NCBI GenBank assembly: GCA_003439945.1 | Contig: QVRM01001376.1 | Location: 1 to 64,000, forward strand | Direction of reading: 5' to 3' | DNA: 64,000 bases | Origin: Dermanyssus gallinae | Taxonomy: Eukaryota > Arthropoda > Arachnida > Mesostigmata > Dermanyssidae | Shown here: positions 34,801-46,740 of the stretch, piece after piece | Numbering within the stretch: the first letter of the stretch is position 1 | Layout: every line of letters begins with the position of its first letter | The notes under the pieces: model-generated | Databases searched by the model: none | What the model was told of the DNA's origin: nothing | Seen by the model: only the letters and a program-made list of their open reading frames with translations | Translations under genes and position numbers: made by a program

Positions 34801-37435
34801 GCCGGAAGCGATTCTAAAGTTGTATTTTACACCGGAAGCGTATTTTTGTATCACTGCGCAGGGCAAAGTGGACCCAGTTATTAACGAACGGACGGTCGTT
34901 TAGTAGTCGATCGTTTTGCGCGTCTGCTGCCTAAGTCATGTTATGACCTCGTTATAGCGTATGCTTCATTATCAATGACGCAACGACATGAGCCATGTTG
35001 CAAGAACAACGACAGCTTTGCTCGTGACGGCAATGTGAGTCTTGTTAAATCATGTGTTTGATATTGCATTAACTCGGCAGAATATCAAAAACTAACATAA
35101 ACGTTTCTAACACTCGGTTTGAGGATAATATGTAAGCTCTAAAGTTCTTCGGTTTGAGGAGGATATGTAAGCTCTAAAACAGCCGAGGATTAGCTTTTGA
35201 ACATTATCAAAGACGGCGAGATATTTACTGCAATTAACTAAAAGGAACACTTTTTGTACGAATCACAGGTCAGTGTGTCTAGCTATTATTCGTAATATTA
35301 TGAACAAATATTCCTGTCCTAGCGCAAATATGTATCCAGCGACCTCGCTATCGTACTTTTCTTAGTGTGTAGGTTTTTATAACCATGCAAAACGCTACAA
35401 CGCCTAATTAGCTGAAGAAATATACTACAGACATCGAGTGTTTCCAACAGCGCGGTATCAGAGATTACGCAAGACGATAATATTACAGAGCTGTACAAAA
35501 ACTTCGGTTCGACAAGGGAAATATACAACGGTAAACACAATTCCGATTGTTCTACGACAAATGACAGGGCCATAAGGTTGTAAACCACAAAAAGAGAAGA
35601 AGATTACACTCATATACACACATATGTACACGTATATCTGACAAAGTAGATCGTGTGCAGCTCTCCTTCGACACCATAATAACGGAGTGCAACGTGTGGA
35701 CGGGCTGATGGGTTATTATGGCTCTTCGACTAGACAAAAACCTACAGTGGGCAGTAGAAGCCTCTTGCCTAAAGACTTCAAAAATGGAATCCTGCTCTTG
35801 CATAATCTGGCACCCTTCCATTTACCGCCGGCCACTATCGCACGATGGTCACTTTTTGCTTGTTCTTCCTCCTTCTCCTCTCTCTCCTCTCTCTCTGGAG
35901 GGTTCCTTCTCCTCGAACGGGCTGGGCTCTCTACCGAATTAAACATGGGGTACGCGTGGGTTGTCGTTCTACTGCGCACTGCCAGTTTCAGAATACACTT
36001 ATGCAGCTCCTGAAGAATGAGCCGGAGCATGCGAGCGTGCGAAAGAGACAGAGAAGTATGCTCACAAACGAGGCAAGACGCAGCGAAGTAAATGGAGAGA
36101 ATAGCTCAATATAAGCGTCCTCATCGCTGCTCGGCGGACGGCGGTCGGCTATGGGTCGAGCCGGTCTTCAAAGAAGACTTTGCTAAACAGCGAGCGCGAA
36201 GAGACGCGATGGCTTAACATTTTCCGCCTGGCATGGCATATGGCTGCCGTCGCGCCATATGTGCCACGCCATTGCTATCACTATTATTATCATCATCATC
36301 AACGACATCATCGTCAGCATCAGCATCATGACTTTCTCCAACAGTACTAATACAAAGACTACTGGCTAACGATCTAACAACTACTTGACGCCCAGCAGAC
36401 AAGGACTGCTCAGGACTGCTGCCCTAACCGGGTCCGGTACACTTTGAATTTAGGGAAATAACGAGAGAAAAAGGGGTAAAGAGGAATAACAGGGTAAAGA
36501 GGAAAATAAGATAGAGAGAGACAGGAAGAAAGGCGAAAGTATGACAAGACTAAAAAGCGACAGGCGTAAAGCTTATGCAGCAGCAGCAGCAACAAGAGCA
36601 ACGACGGCGGTAGTAGCACCCCCAGTGACCTCGTCGGGGCTCTCATGTCGGCACGCTTGTCAATGCATGCTATGTGTGTACCTGTGTATGTGTGTCTGTA
36701 TCCGAAAGGGAACCCCTTTGCCGGGATTGACCCCCTGTGTAAAGGGAGTCCCCCCACGGTGCGTGTCCGACGCAAGATCGTCTAGCGTTTATGCGCGGGG
36801 CTCGCTGTGGAATGCGCGATGTGGCAGCGCCAAAGACGGTAGAGTTGCCGGCCAGCCAGCCATCTCACCGCTAACCCCTAGCCCCTAGCCTGTACAGCTA
36901 CTGAGGTTTCAGCACGTACTAGTACTGCTGCCGCTGCTGTTCTTGCTAATGTTGTTGTTGTTGTTGTTTTGTTGTTTGTGGTGTTGTTGCTGTTTCTGGC
37001 GGCCTCTTCCTTCCGCCAGTGGTGCATCCGTTAAATTTATACCTGGTATCTATCGGACCCGGACGACAGTCACCCCTTCCCTCTTCCCAAACTTCGCTCA
37101 ATGTGAAGGGGAGTAGTGTCTCGCCATGTTAACTATCAAAGGAAGCTCCTAATCTGTCAGCAACTATCGGCAACATCAAATCTTTATCATCAACTTCATC
37201 AGTAGCAGCAGCAGCAGTCAACCCCACCTCAATCAATATTCGCACGTTGTTCAACAACATCTCAACTGAGCGGTACAGTATTTGGAGGATACGACCAGTA
37301 CAACGACGATAGTATAACGATCTTAAACCAAGGCTCCAGTCGGGGTACTGGTAATAGTAATCGTATTCGATTTATTCGTATGGAAACAAATCTAATCTCG
37401 GGCACTCTCAGGTACTGATAGCTTAAAATTTAGCT
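34801..37435. other. no gene recognised
   Basis: Unique sequence. A 31-32-base block (tcggtttgaggataatatg...) is duplicated at 35112-35142 and 35147-35178. (ATC)n lies at 36283-36325, a GAGA/CTCT-rich part at 35870-35905, and (GTT)n at 36950-36985. Nothing coding was identified. Confidence 0.4.
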
Positions 37436-37460
37436 CCGGGGGTGGAAGTCCCACCCCCGG
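37436..37460. other. perfect 10-bp GC hairpin
   Basis: ccgggggtgg and ccacccccgg separated by 5 bases (aagtc). Isolated; no role assigned. Confidence 0.7.
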
Positions 37461-37587
37461 ATTGGCTGGATTACGGATTTAGATTGGCAATATTGGAAGC
37501 ACTGGCATCGTATTGTCAAAGAAAAATTCCACCGATCGAAGCAAGTGTTTTCCCCATCCCAACACCCTCCCGTTCATGCGCACTTAC

Positions 37588-37756
37588 CCGCGCAGGCGGT
37601 AATGGTGGCGCTTTCTGCCACCAGCAGCCCGAAGTCTCTCAAATCCGTTCGATTATGGCCAGCCTTTCGCGGTCGGTTCCCGCTCACCGCTCCCGTAGCC
37701 AGATGATCCTCGTATCTCCTACTAGCAGCAGAAGCGGCGCCAGCACCACCCGACAC
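37588..37756 (-). other. possible exon ending in a strong donor
   Basis: On minus, an open frame of 56 codons (Gly/Ala/Ser/Arg-rich, ending LLVAESATITACAG) meets a consensus splice donor (gcgg|gtaagtgcg) at 37588/37587. No ATG in this frame and no strong acceptor was seen, so it may equally be a non-coding first exon. Confidence 0.2.
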
Positions 37757-37759
37757 TAA

Positions 37760-39508
37760 CTATTATGTAAATGTAACTAGCCAACGAAAAATCGGTTTGT
37801 TTTTTCTTTCGCTTGAGTGTCAGAGAAAAATCACAGCATTATATGCATATTGTGTACACGATATGCGTGCACTACTAGAAAGTTCAACAAACGCTGCATA
37901 CACATACATACGTGCATACATACAAACTTAATGTGGTGTGAAAGAGCCTTCACCTTTTAATAGAGAAAAAACGTTTTGGCGATAGTCAAAGTTTTGACGA
38001 AGTTATACTCAATATTGCTGCTACTATTTGTCCACGTCCTTTCATCCTATTATAACATATCCACTGATGGCCATCCGTGATTTGAACCGACTAAAATGCG
38101 TACGTACACTTCACGTTTGAGTACGAGAGTCAATATTATTTATCAGCATTGATGGTTGTTTGATATGGTATCGGTGCATAGCGACCGTTTATTTGCTTTT
38201 GACGTCCGTTCGCGGACACGATGTAGGTCTCAATACTAATCAGTATTCGGCAGAGGCATGTTGGCTAACATCGGATGAGGAAAGCCGTTTGTGAAAAGAG
38301 ACAAGGGGCAAAAATATATCTAGGCCCCTTGTAAGTTGTCTCTAACAGCAAGAGGGACCGGTTCAGATGATTACATACATTACATGTGTTGGCGGCTTCC
38401 TAAACAATAATTGTTAGAACGCAAGGATGTTGGCTAAGAGGCTCTGTGAAACCCTTTTAGAACCTGGTCGGCGCCGTCATAGAAAGACCGCCAAATCTAG
38501 GTGACCATCGAGCGATGCGCTGTGTGTCACGCATGCGTTAGGCAAGTTCTTAACTTAATTGATATTTAAGATATACGTTGCATTAAAACAATGAGTGCAA
38601 ATAAGATAGCTTACCATATGCAGCTGTTTAATGAGCGAAGAGCTGGCATGTTACCTGGTAATAACCCATCATTTTCTGTTCATTTAAACCTTATATGATG
38701 CAAACTCCAGAGGATTCGAACGACATGATAAACTTGTAGTGTTATTTTAGTACCAGTCGTTATCTAAGTATTAAGACGAATGCCATACGACATCTAATAG
38801 CCGTTGACGGTACGGCAGGCAATTCTAGACGATGTGCTTTGTTTGAACTCAGAGTTTTACTGCGATGCTCTGGTGTGACTGATAGAAGCGATATTTACAA
38901 CAATCACTTTACATGCAATGACCACTGGTACTCTCTAACCACGTGCTTACAGGCACTGCGCGGTGAACACAGTGAAACAAGCAGTAGATGATGATGTAGC
39001 ACGATGGTGACCATTCATCCACTCGACGTGAGACTGAGACGGACAATACTGCTAAGTTATCCGCTTCTATAGCCGCTACCTCCGCCATATGACCAATCAG
39101 AGGGGAAGGGGGGCGTTACAAAGTGTGATCGTCAACCTCGTTATCGTCGCCGTCCACGTTGCCCATCCTCAACTTCCTTAGAATGACGTCAAGGCTCGGG
39201 ACCTTTGAGAGTCGGGACTCCCCGAGGACTCCGAGGACCCATCCGGGCACCCTCGGCCAACCAACCGGAAGCGACGGCAAAAGCCAGCTTGCAAGTGCGT
39301 GAAGCGAATCAAGGCGAAGCGTGTGGCCGACGGTGGTCCGCCGGCCCGTATGATCGTCTGTGACTTACTGAGTGATGAGTAATCAAGCAACCAGCCAGTC
39401 AGCCAGCCAGCCAGCTTGTTCCCCCCCATAGGCTCGTGCCGTGCCCTTGTGCTCTATTTGCTTGCCCGCACATGGGAACGGTGTAAGGAAAGCGGGCGAC
39501 GGCTTGAA
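37760..39508. other. no gene recognised
   Basis: AT-rich unique sequence from 37760 to 39050 with dense stops, then a GC-richer part with a minus frame at 39178-39429 of no recognised family. Confidence 0.4.
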
Positions 39509-39803
39509 GGGCATTGAAAGCCGGTGAAGGCGTGGGGGCATTGAGAGCCGGTGAAGGCACGGGGGCGTTGAGAGGAGCTGGTGGGGGCACGGGGACGTTA
39601 AGAGCAAGAGGGGCCAGCTGCTGGAATGAGGGCGAATAAGCAGCAGCAGCATCATAGAGCGTCAAGACTATGGAGGAATATCTGGACGCAAGGCGGCGAT
39701 GGCGATGCTGGCCGGGGGGCACGGGGACGCGATTGCATGCCGGCATGCTAGAGGCAGAGAGGCACGACGAAGAAGCCGCCAGGGTTAGCGGAGGAAAGAG
39801 CAA
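39399..39803 (-). CDS. hypothetical ORF with Pro-rich ALNAPVPSP repeats
   Basis: A 134-codon minus frame. Its centre contains three to four in-frame copies of a 27-30-base unit read as LNVPVPPPAP, LNAPVPSPA, LNAPTPSPA, FNALQ. Unit length is a multiple of three and changes within units keep the frame, as expected for a translated repeat, but two other minus frames are also open. No signal peptide or domain recognised. Confidence 0.22.
   Translation of the reverse strand: MLFPPLTLAASSSCLSASSMPACNRVPVPPGQHRHRRLASRYSSIVLTLYDAAAAYSPSFQQLAPLALNVPVPPPAPLNAPVPSPALNAPTPSPAFNALQAVARFPYTVPMCGQANRAQGHGTSLWGGTSWLAG
39509..39605. repeat. 27-bp minisatellite
   Basis: Units close to gggcattgagagccggtgaa plus ggcacgg on plus, about 3.5 copies, the last one enlarged to 30 bases. 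Confidence 0.8.
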
Positions 39804-39809
39804 ACAAAC

Positions 39810-41566
39810 AACAACAACAACAACAACAACACACCGTTAAGGAGTAGCGTGGCATGATGCCTGCCTGCCTGCATGCATGCATGGCGCGTCGCGCTGGGGC
39901 AGAGGCCACCCATCGTCCGTCCCCCAGCATCTGCCCGCCCATCTCCCGGTCCCCCGGCAACCGGTCGATCAGGACAGCCAGCCTCATACATACAGCCCTA
40001 TACATACGCGACGCCGGCCCGAGATACGGCAAGGTCATCATACAGCTAGCAGCAGCGGCTGAAGGAATGTGAGTGAAAAACACTGGAAGAGGAAAAGAAC
40101 GAGCACACTGAGGAGAGAGAAAAACGGAAGAAGAAGCCTTTGGCGAGCATCGCCGTCTGTCTCAACAACACGAATCTTCTTGTCGACGGGCGAACCAACA
40201 AACAACGAACAGCCAAACGCCGAACCGATGAGGCTCAGTCAACGTGATGCATCCCCCATTTTGTTCTCCACATCTTCCCGTAAGCGGTGGGCGCGGCTGG
40301 CGGAAGACTCAACATGGTGGCGGTGACAGTGGTGATGGACCATCACGATGACGGGCACGAAGACGTCGTCTATGCCAAAAACACAACAACCTCATAGGAT
40401 CGAAGATACCGATGAAGAAGAAGAAGAAAAAGAACAAGAAGAAATCGTCGAGGAAGAAGACGACGACGACAAAGGGCGGGGGGTGACATGAGCCTTGAGT
40501 GCGTGGCCACCCGCTCGCGCCGCGACGGATCGATCACGGTGCTTATATCATCTCCGGCGTAGCCTATGCATGCATGGATGTGCGCTTATGTATGTATGTA
40601 TGTGTTTGTATGCATCATCTGCTGTCGTCGCGTCGCGACGGAATGGAACACGAAAAAATCGTGTATTGATGCGGCTGTAGTTGCTGGCGGGGCAGCAATT
40701 TGTGCCGCTCGACGAGTTGACTCGTAGCCCTGTTGTTGTTGTTGTTGTTTTTGTGGACGTTGTTGCTATTGTGGTTGTAAGTGTTTTTGATGTTGTTGAT
40801 GTGGATTTGGTCGCTGTTTTCGTTTCGTTTTGTGCTGCAGTGTGCTGCAGCTAGAGTGCATCTTGATGTTATTGATTGTCGTTAATATTGTATAGTATAT
40901 GCCTTAGGTTTGATTCTCGCCATTGTTATTCAGAGCGCTGCTTCTTTATGACTTTCTTCTACTGCCGAAGAAGAGGCAAATCACCAACGTATGTCGCAAA
41001 CAACAATGAGATTTACCGCTACGGCTTTTGTCCAATTGTAACTCCTGTGTCAGATCGGTCTGCAGCCGACTGCGATGGTACGCAAATACAATGGGTAATT
41101 ACCGACGAAAGGTGCTGCAATTTTCTTTCTCTTTTAGTCGTCGGTTTTACCTGAGAAGGTAGGGGCGTCTTTTCTATAGAAGAGAAATTGGAAAAGGTGG
41201 TTAGCACACATGCACTCGTCCGCAAGTGTGGGGGCTTCACGCCCCACAAAAAACCTGTCGTCTCCCCATTCCCGTACCGACAGGAAGCTGCTTACGCATC
41301 GAGGCGCATAAGACATGCCGCACAGAGGGCGCGCAAAATTACCGGCAATTCAAATGGCTTTCTCCGTCGACCGGCGCAGGTGAGAGGTACCTCGGAGACC
41401 TCAGAGACCCCGGTCAAGAAATACGCCGTGTTTTACCATGTTAACGAAGAGTGGGGCAATTCCTTCGGCCCACCAGAGGAATCGCCTCGATCATGGCGGG
41501 GGCTAAGGCAAGCTCCGCTTTCCCAATCCAGTGTGCGACAATTGAATACATGCGTGCTCTCTCTCG

Positions 41567-41568
<2 letters not shown>
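39810..41568. other. no gene recognised; simple repeats
   Basis: (CAA)n at 39810-39832, tgcctgcctgcatgcatgcatg at 39860-39882, GAA/GAC triplets at 40408-40475, tatgtatgta at 40588-40605 and TTG tracts at 40730-40800. A plus frame at 40876-41154 is open but unrecognised. Confidence 0.4.

Positions 41569-41614
<46 letters not shown>
41569..41614. repeat. (TA)n microsatellite
   Basis: About 23 TA units. Confidence 0.95.
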
Positions 41615-41615
<1 letters not shown>

Positions 41616-42052
41616 CCGTAGCCTATCTCGTTTAGCGCTCTAAACGCGACTGCATTCGAATAGTACTTGCACAGCTCTTTATTTTGAACATACGGTAAAA
41701 GTTTTTGAGCATGCATGGCTAACTCATAGCTCTGTTTCTGTGTTCGTTGGAATTTCAGACACCGACTCAGCCTTCGATGACTTCCCCGACAACAAACGAC
41801 TTTCCGGTTAGTCTATCACATATTGTATTATCAAATGCATGGTGACCGGCAAGCTTATATATGTATATAGACACATATGTCTGCGAAGTCAGGATTGCAT
41901 CTGATCCAGAACAACATCAGAAACAAGTTTCCTGACTATGTTCCCGTTGGGATTAGGCTACTGAAGACGATGAAGAGCTCTATTCACGTGGTCTTTTCAT
42001 TCTGTGCTGAAATTATGGCAAAGTTAAGTAAGCTACCGAAAACATGTAGAAC

Positions 42053-42055
<3 letters not shown>

Positions 42056-42132
<77 letters not shown>
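42056..42132. repeat. (TA)n tract, left flank of mariner insertion
   Basis: About 38 TA units ending at the terminal repeat of the element at 42133-43078. Confidence 0.95.
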
Positions 42133-42136
<4 letters not shown>

Positions 42137-43077
42137 GTGTGTTCAATCGTTATCGCGACTTTTGTGTTTTTTCAAAAATTATTCATTTATTCATGAATAT
42201 CTATTTTGTACCCTTCAAAGTAATCCCCATGAGATATTATACACTTGTGCCAACGGTTTTTCCAATCTTCGAAGCACTTCAAAAAACCATTTTTTTTAAC
42301 CTTGTTCAGCTCCTCCTTCGATGCCGTCTTTATCTCGTCAAGCGTAGCGTAACGTCGTCCTTTCATGGGCCTCTTCAGTTTAGGGAACAAGAAAAAGTCA
42401 CAGGGGGCCAGATCTGGGGAATACGGTGGCTGCGGCATCATTAGTGTGTTGTTTTTGGCCAAAAACTCGCGCACAAGCAACGATGTGTGAGCAGGGGCGT
42501 TATCGTGGTGCAAAAGCCAATTTTTGTTCTTCCACAAATCCGGGCGTTTCTGGCGGATTGCTTCGCGCAAATTGCGCATAACTTGCAGGTAATATTCCTT
42601 ATTGACCGTTCTACCCTGTGGCAAGAACTCATGATGCACCACGCCCCTGCAATCGTTAATCATTAATTTTTTCGTCTGTTGTTGAAGTGCTCGGGCGTCC
42701 GGCACGCTCTTCGTCGTTCACATCTTCTCGGTCTTCTGAGAACATTTTGTACCACCGATAAACGTTGCTTCGGTCCAAGGTAGCTTCTCCGTATGCCACA
42801 GTCAACATTCGGAATGCATCCGCGCACTTAATTTCGTTTTTCACACAAAATTTGATACAGGTTCTTTGATCCATTTTTTTGAATAGGTAAAAATCGAAGA
42901 CGATCCAAAACACGTGCAAGCAAAGCAGCTGTCAACAATTAAGTGAACATTCAAAATGGCCGAGCTTGTCGGCATAAGTGAGAGACATGAGTACCACATA
43001 ACGCCACAAAAAATCGAAATTCGAATATACGTAACCCCATGAAAATTCAAAAGTCGCGATACGTTTTGACACACTTC

Positions 43078-43078
<1 letters not shown>
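42133..43078 (-). mobile_element. mariner element with internal deletion
   Basis: Bounded by imperfect terminal inverted repeats of about 30 bases: the left end has agtgtgttcaatcg..atcgcgacttttg, and the right end reads agtgtgtcaaaacg..atcgcgacttttg on minus. TA lies on both sides as the target duplication. Total length is about 946 bases against roughly 1.3 kb for an intact mariner. It sits inside a (TA)n tract, which continues on both sides (42056-42132 and 43079-43120). It encodes the broken transposase at 42187-42874. Confidence 0.88.
42187..42874 (-). pseudogene. mariner transposase, internally deleted and frameshifted
   Basis: The N-terminal helix-turn-helix part is intact from MDQRTCIKFCVKNEIKCADA to ERAGRPSTSTTDEKIN (42874 to about 42658). 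The frame then shifts and resumes at DCRGVVHHEFLPQGRTVNKE (about 42654 onward). The missing stretch, about 100 codons by comparison with intact mariners, includes the first catalytic Asp. The second and third catalytic residues remain, in HHDNAPAH and PYSPDLAPCDF, with exactly 34 residues between them, as in DD34D mariners. The C-terminus (WHKCIISHGDYFEG) is preserved. It cannot make active transposase, but both ends look usable in trans. Confidence 0.88.

Positions 43079-43120
<42 letters not shown>
43079..43120. repeat. (TA)n tract, right flank of mariner insertion
   Basis: About 21 TA units that continue the tract interrupted by the element at 42133-43078. Confidence 0.95.
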
Positions 43121-43122
<2 letters not shown>

Positions 43123-43199
43123 TGAAATAATTGCGATAATGACAACATATATATAGAGAGATTGTGTGTCGGAAATGATTAAGAAGAGAAGCTCTGTAC

Positions 43200-44380
43200 G
43201 GGCATGCAGATGAACTCTTTGTGCAATTTACGCTCGAGGTAGCTTGTCTTGTGAAAACGTGATTTGTGAACTTGTACACAGTACATCACAGGATTCACGG
43301 GTTCCGTGCGTAGTGAGCCAATCCGTAGAAGATCAGAAAGCGCGCCTTCGAAAATATTGCCACTGCGGCATACAATGTGGAACAATGAAATCCGGAGAGA
43401 TCGGTTTGGCGATCGATTACCCCCTACCAACTAGCGCACCTCAATTTGGTGTATGCTGATCTGATCTAGCAACGTATCCATAAAAGATTGAGCTGACCCA
43501 AAAGCTCAAACCTACGAAGCATCAGGAGCGGCTAAACTTTGCAATGGGACTTTTGAGATGAAGCAGTGTAACGCTGATTTTGTGAATAAAATGCTCTGCT
43601 CTGACGAAGCCCATTTACATCTGAATCGAAATGTGAATAAACAAGGCTGTCGCATCTGGGCCCAGCTCAGGTGATTCACAAAAAAGCCGTTACATGTGCA
43701 ATATGTAACAGTTTGGTGCCGCCTCCGACTCAAAGTACTATTTTTTTAACTCTACAGTAAACGGCGACTATTTTTGCAGCGGGATCTTGTATATTTATAC
43801 ATGCGTAAATGTATCTGGGTTAATCGGTTACACATGGACGTTCGACGGCGACTCGACTCAGCTACGGCAGAGAACCGAGTCTCTCGCCCGTGGGCAATGA
43901 ACCAATGATCGACGCAGCGTTTCCCCGTTTAAGTTCAACCGATATCCTCTGTAGCAAAAACCATGCCCTCCTATGCTTTCCTATCGCCGGTAACGATCCT
44001 TAATTGTGTTTGGCCGAATTTGGAAAGAATAGGTGCGAGTGAACTCTGGTTCTGACAAGCTGGTGCCATAAGCCACACATGCCGGCGAGACAATTGATTT
44101 TTTGACAATGAAGAGTTCCGGACGGGTAAACTCGAGCAACGGGGGCATTCATTGGCCTTCAAGATGTTGCGATATAACGTCGTACACAATTTTTTAGTTG
44201 GGTCTTTTAAGAGTAAAGTGCACTCGCTCCCGACCGCCCTGCCATCAGCAAACTAGCAACTAAAATTAAAGCGTTTATTTATATAACTGAATTTAAGTTA
44301 CATGAAAAAGCTAAACCAATGGGTGTCCCGCATACATTCTATAAAAACCAAAAATATCACTACCTCTCCGATATCGTGTT
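43200..44380 (+). pseudogene. dead Tc1/mariner-superfamily transposase, copy 2
   Basis: Same family as the remnant at 27417-28505 and collinear with it. Present are KIELTQKLKPTKHQERLNFA (43480-43540), CSDEAHLHLNRNVNKQGCRI (43590-43655), KPLHVQYVTVW (43683-43720), a second-block remnant at 44065-44110, and a shared downstream stretch (aatgggtgtcccgcatac near 44318, cf. aatggggtgttccgtgtac at 28465). Stops, frameshifts and an unalignable stretch at about 43740-44000 show it is more decayed than copy 1. Confidence 0.7.
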
Positions 44381-44471
44381 TCAATTTGAAATTACATTGT
44401 TTCTTTATTAATAATATCTTAAACACTCTTACTGTTGTGTTTCTTTAAAGATGTCAGACTATTTTGCAAGC

Positions 44472-44520
<49 letters not shown>

Positions 44521-44925
44521 GTTTATATATTTATGTGCATCTTTGTATGCAAGCCCAGATTTACCTATATATATTCATATCGGCGCGACGGTATACCACA
44601 GATGGCTGCTGCGGGCTAAAAGTTAGGCCTGTCTCAGATAAGCACAGGTGGCCGATGGCTGTCTTTAAAATGCGTACGATGGACACCGCCAACATCTCAG
44701 CCGCTGCGCTGCATCTGTCATACGTGTGTGCAGATACTTCAGAGCGCGCGCAGAGAGAGAGACAGAGAGCGAAAAAGATTGGGGAGAGATGAGGTCGAGA
44801 GAGAAGATTTCCCTTTATGCATATACTAGACACCAGCAACATCGGACTGGAGCTGCATGCTGTCCCCGCACGCTAACCTAATAGTCCTCCCTTAGCCCCG
44901 AGCTTTAGCATATTCAGCTCAGCGC
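44381..44925. other. no gene recognised
   Basis: (TA)n at 44476-44512 followed by a T run, then unique sequence with a short GAGA stretch at 44750-44790. Confidence 0.4.
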
Positions 44926-45135
44926 TCTTGTTGTTGTGACGAAAATAGGCAAGTTGTGGCAGCGAGAGACCTATAGGCAAAGCCGATCGACCTCGGCGAT
45001 CAACTCGAGGCTCGCCCGCCCTCAACCGTTGCCACATTGAAGTCGGAACGCGACGAGGGAGTAGAGGCTTGCGAGAGGTGACGCGAGGGCAGAATAAGAA
45101 GAAGAAGAATTCAGCTAGTCGGAGACCCAGCCCGG
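44926..45135 (+). other. possible non-coding first exon with consensus donor
   Basis: GC-rich, CpG-containing sequence becoming purine-rich (gaagaagaagaattcagc) and ending at cccg|gtgagtggc, an excellent donor consensus, at 45135/45136. The pattern is typical of a 5' UTR exon of an animal gene. The ORF through it (45069-45491) crosses the donor and has no recognisable domain. No TATA box or clear initiator was seen. Confidence 0.25.
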
Positions 45136-45542
45136 TGAGTGGCTGCTTGCGACGACCAGCGTTTGCACTTCGGAGCCAAAGGAAAGCTACAGGTTGCTAT
45201 GGCGGCAGCGGTGGCAGGCCGAAGGGGCTTAAGAAGCGCGCACGTTACTTGAATGATGCCGCCGCAGTCGTTGACCACCGACCTGTTCGGAGACAACGGC
45301 GCACGGCGCCATTATCTGTCAAGGCCACGATGGTTACCTCACCCCTCGAAGCAACCGTCAGCAACCCCCTCCCCCGACCACCTGCTGGCAACCCCACGAC
45401 GACGACGACAAATGTCCCCGATATAAGCAAATGTATACGTCCGCCGCAAACAAAAAGAGAGACAGAATCATTGACATCGGATCTTCTGTAGTCCGTCGGA
45501 ACAGTTGAGGAACAACTGCATTAGCAGGCTAAAAAGGACAGG
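45136..45542. other. no gene recognised
   Basis: GC-rich, possibly the first intron if the preceding block is an exon. Confidence 0.35.
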
Positions 45543-45543
45543 A

Positions 45544-45618
<75 letters not shown>
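45543..45618. repeat. (TA)n microsatellite
   Basis: About 37 TA units with one ataaata interruption. Confidence 0.95.
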
Positions 45619-45619
<1 letters not shown>

Positions 45620-45750
45620 CTACAAGTTCAGATTTGCGGGAGGGAATAACTTATGACTGCCACCGCTTAGTGCGACAACCGCTTCTACAACTGTTTCGTT
45701 CGTGAAGTCGACTTTTACAGCGGTTAAATGCGCATCGCGGATGCGCCGGC

Positions 45751-45787
<37 letters not shown>
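45751..45787. repeat. (TTA)n microsatellite
   Basis: Twelve TTA units, next to the 3' end of the non-LTR remnant. Confidence 0.95.
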
Positions 45788-45789
<2 letters not shown>

Positions 45790-45839
45790 GTTAGAGCAAT
45801 TCAATTGTGAGGTGTGGCTGAGCATCCTTGTTACTTTAT

Positions 45840-46740
45840 GGTTTACCTCTAGCTACTCTCAGCCCATCGCACCTAGTATCGACGCGGCTTTTCCTCTGCA
45901 AACTGCCGATGGAAGCAGCTGCGTCAGAAACTCGCCTTCGGCATATCCCCAGTGTTTGCTTGTATTCGGTCGTTTAAGTTCTTTGTCAATGCCCTTGTGT
46001 ACTTCTGCTGATTGCATTTCTCTCCATTGCGATCGGCACAAAATTATATCTCGGCGCTAACTCTGTGTATTTACGCCACGTTTCTTTTTCTGTGTATTCG
46101 GCAACCCATTCCGCCTCGGCAGCGCTGTGGAGCAAATAGGACGGCGCGACTGTGCAGAAGACTGTCGCATTCCACACCAGGCATTTATCGTTATGTTATT
46201 CCACGGCGGGATGCTGACACCGTCGGGCTTTTTATCGCCATGGAGTCCCAGTCGGGGTTCCAACATGCTAGGTATTCCCGCCCTCCAAAGAGCTCTTTGC
46301 GATACTGCGTTTATTTCGGTGTGCCTAGGGGCTCGGCCTTGGTGCAGCTCAATGGGTGGAGGCCATCTTTCTCCACTGATTTTCTACATGCCTTGCAAAT
46401 GTGTAATTCCCATATCGGTCCGCCAATTCTAAGAGCTGACACCTTGCGTCCAGCAGCCGTTGATGAACACTTGGGTCAACTAGCCTTTCTGCCTCGCTCT
46501 TCGCCACGAACTGTCCGTGAAGTCAGTGTTAAGGACCTCACTCAGTCCCTCGTAGAGTCGTCGCAGGCTTGCAGTGCGTTAGGACATTAGATTCTGTCGG
46601 TGGGTTGCGCAGTGTGTATTTGAATTTTGAGGAGCACAAACTATATCTCCAAAGGCATAGTGCCGCTGGTGAGTGTGTAGCCAACAGACGAGGTCGTGTC
46701 TGTAGCAACGCGTAGCGTTTTTCTATCAAGGTTTTGAAAA
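45840..46740 (-). pseudogene. non-LTR retrotransposon, C-terminal domain remnant
   Basis: In shifting minus frames: RHTEINAVSQRALWRAGIPS and then KKPDGVSIPPW (46325-46210), then CLVWNATVFCTVAPSYLL (46180-46130), AAEAEWVAEYTEKETWRKYT and APRYNFVPIAMER (to about 46030), and finally SVCRGKAASILGAMG-type sequence near 45870. This order (RH-E-N, an RPDG-like KPDG, a D-T--PSY-like block, a Y--L---Y-F-P-A-E block, an RGNAASILG-like end) is the C-terminal region found after the RT in a non-LTR group common in arthropods. At least two frameshifts. The upstream part to 46740 (LVDPSVHQRLLDARC) probably belongs to it; the RT itself is absent. Confidence 0.75.
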
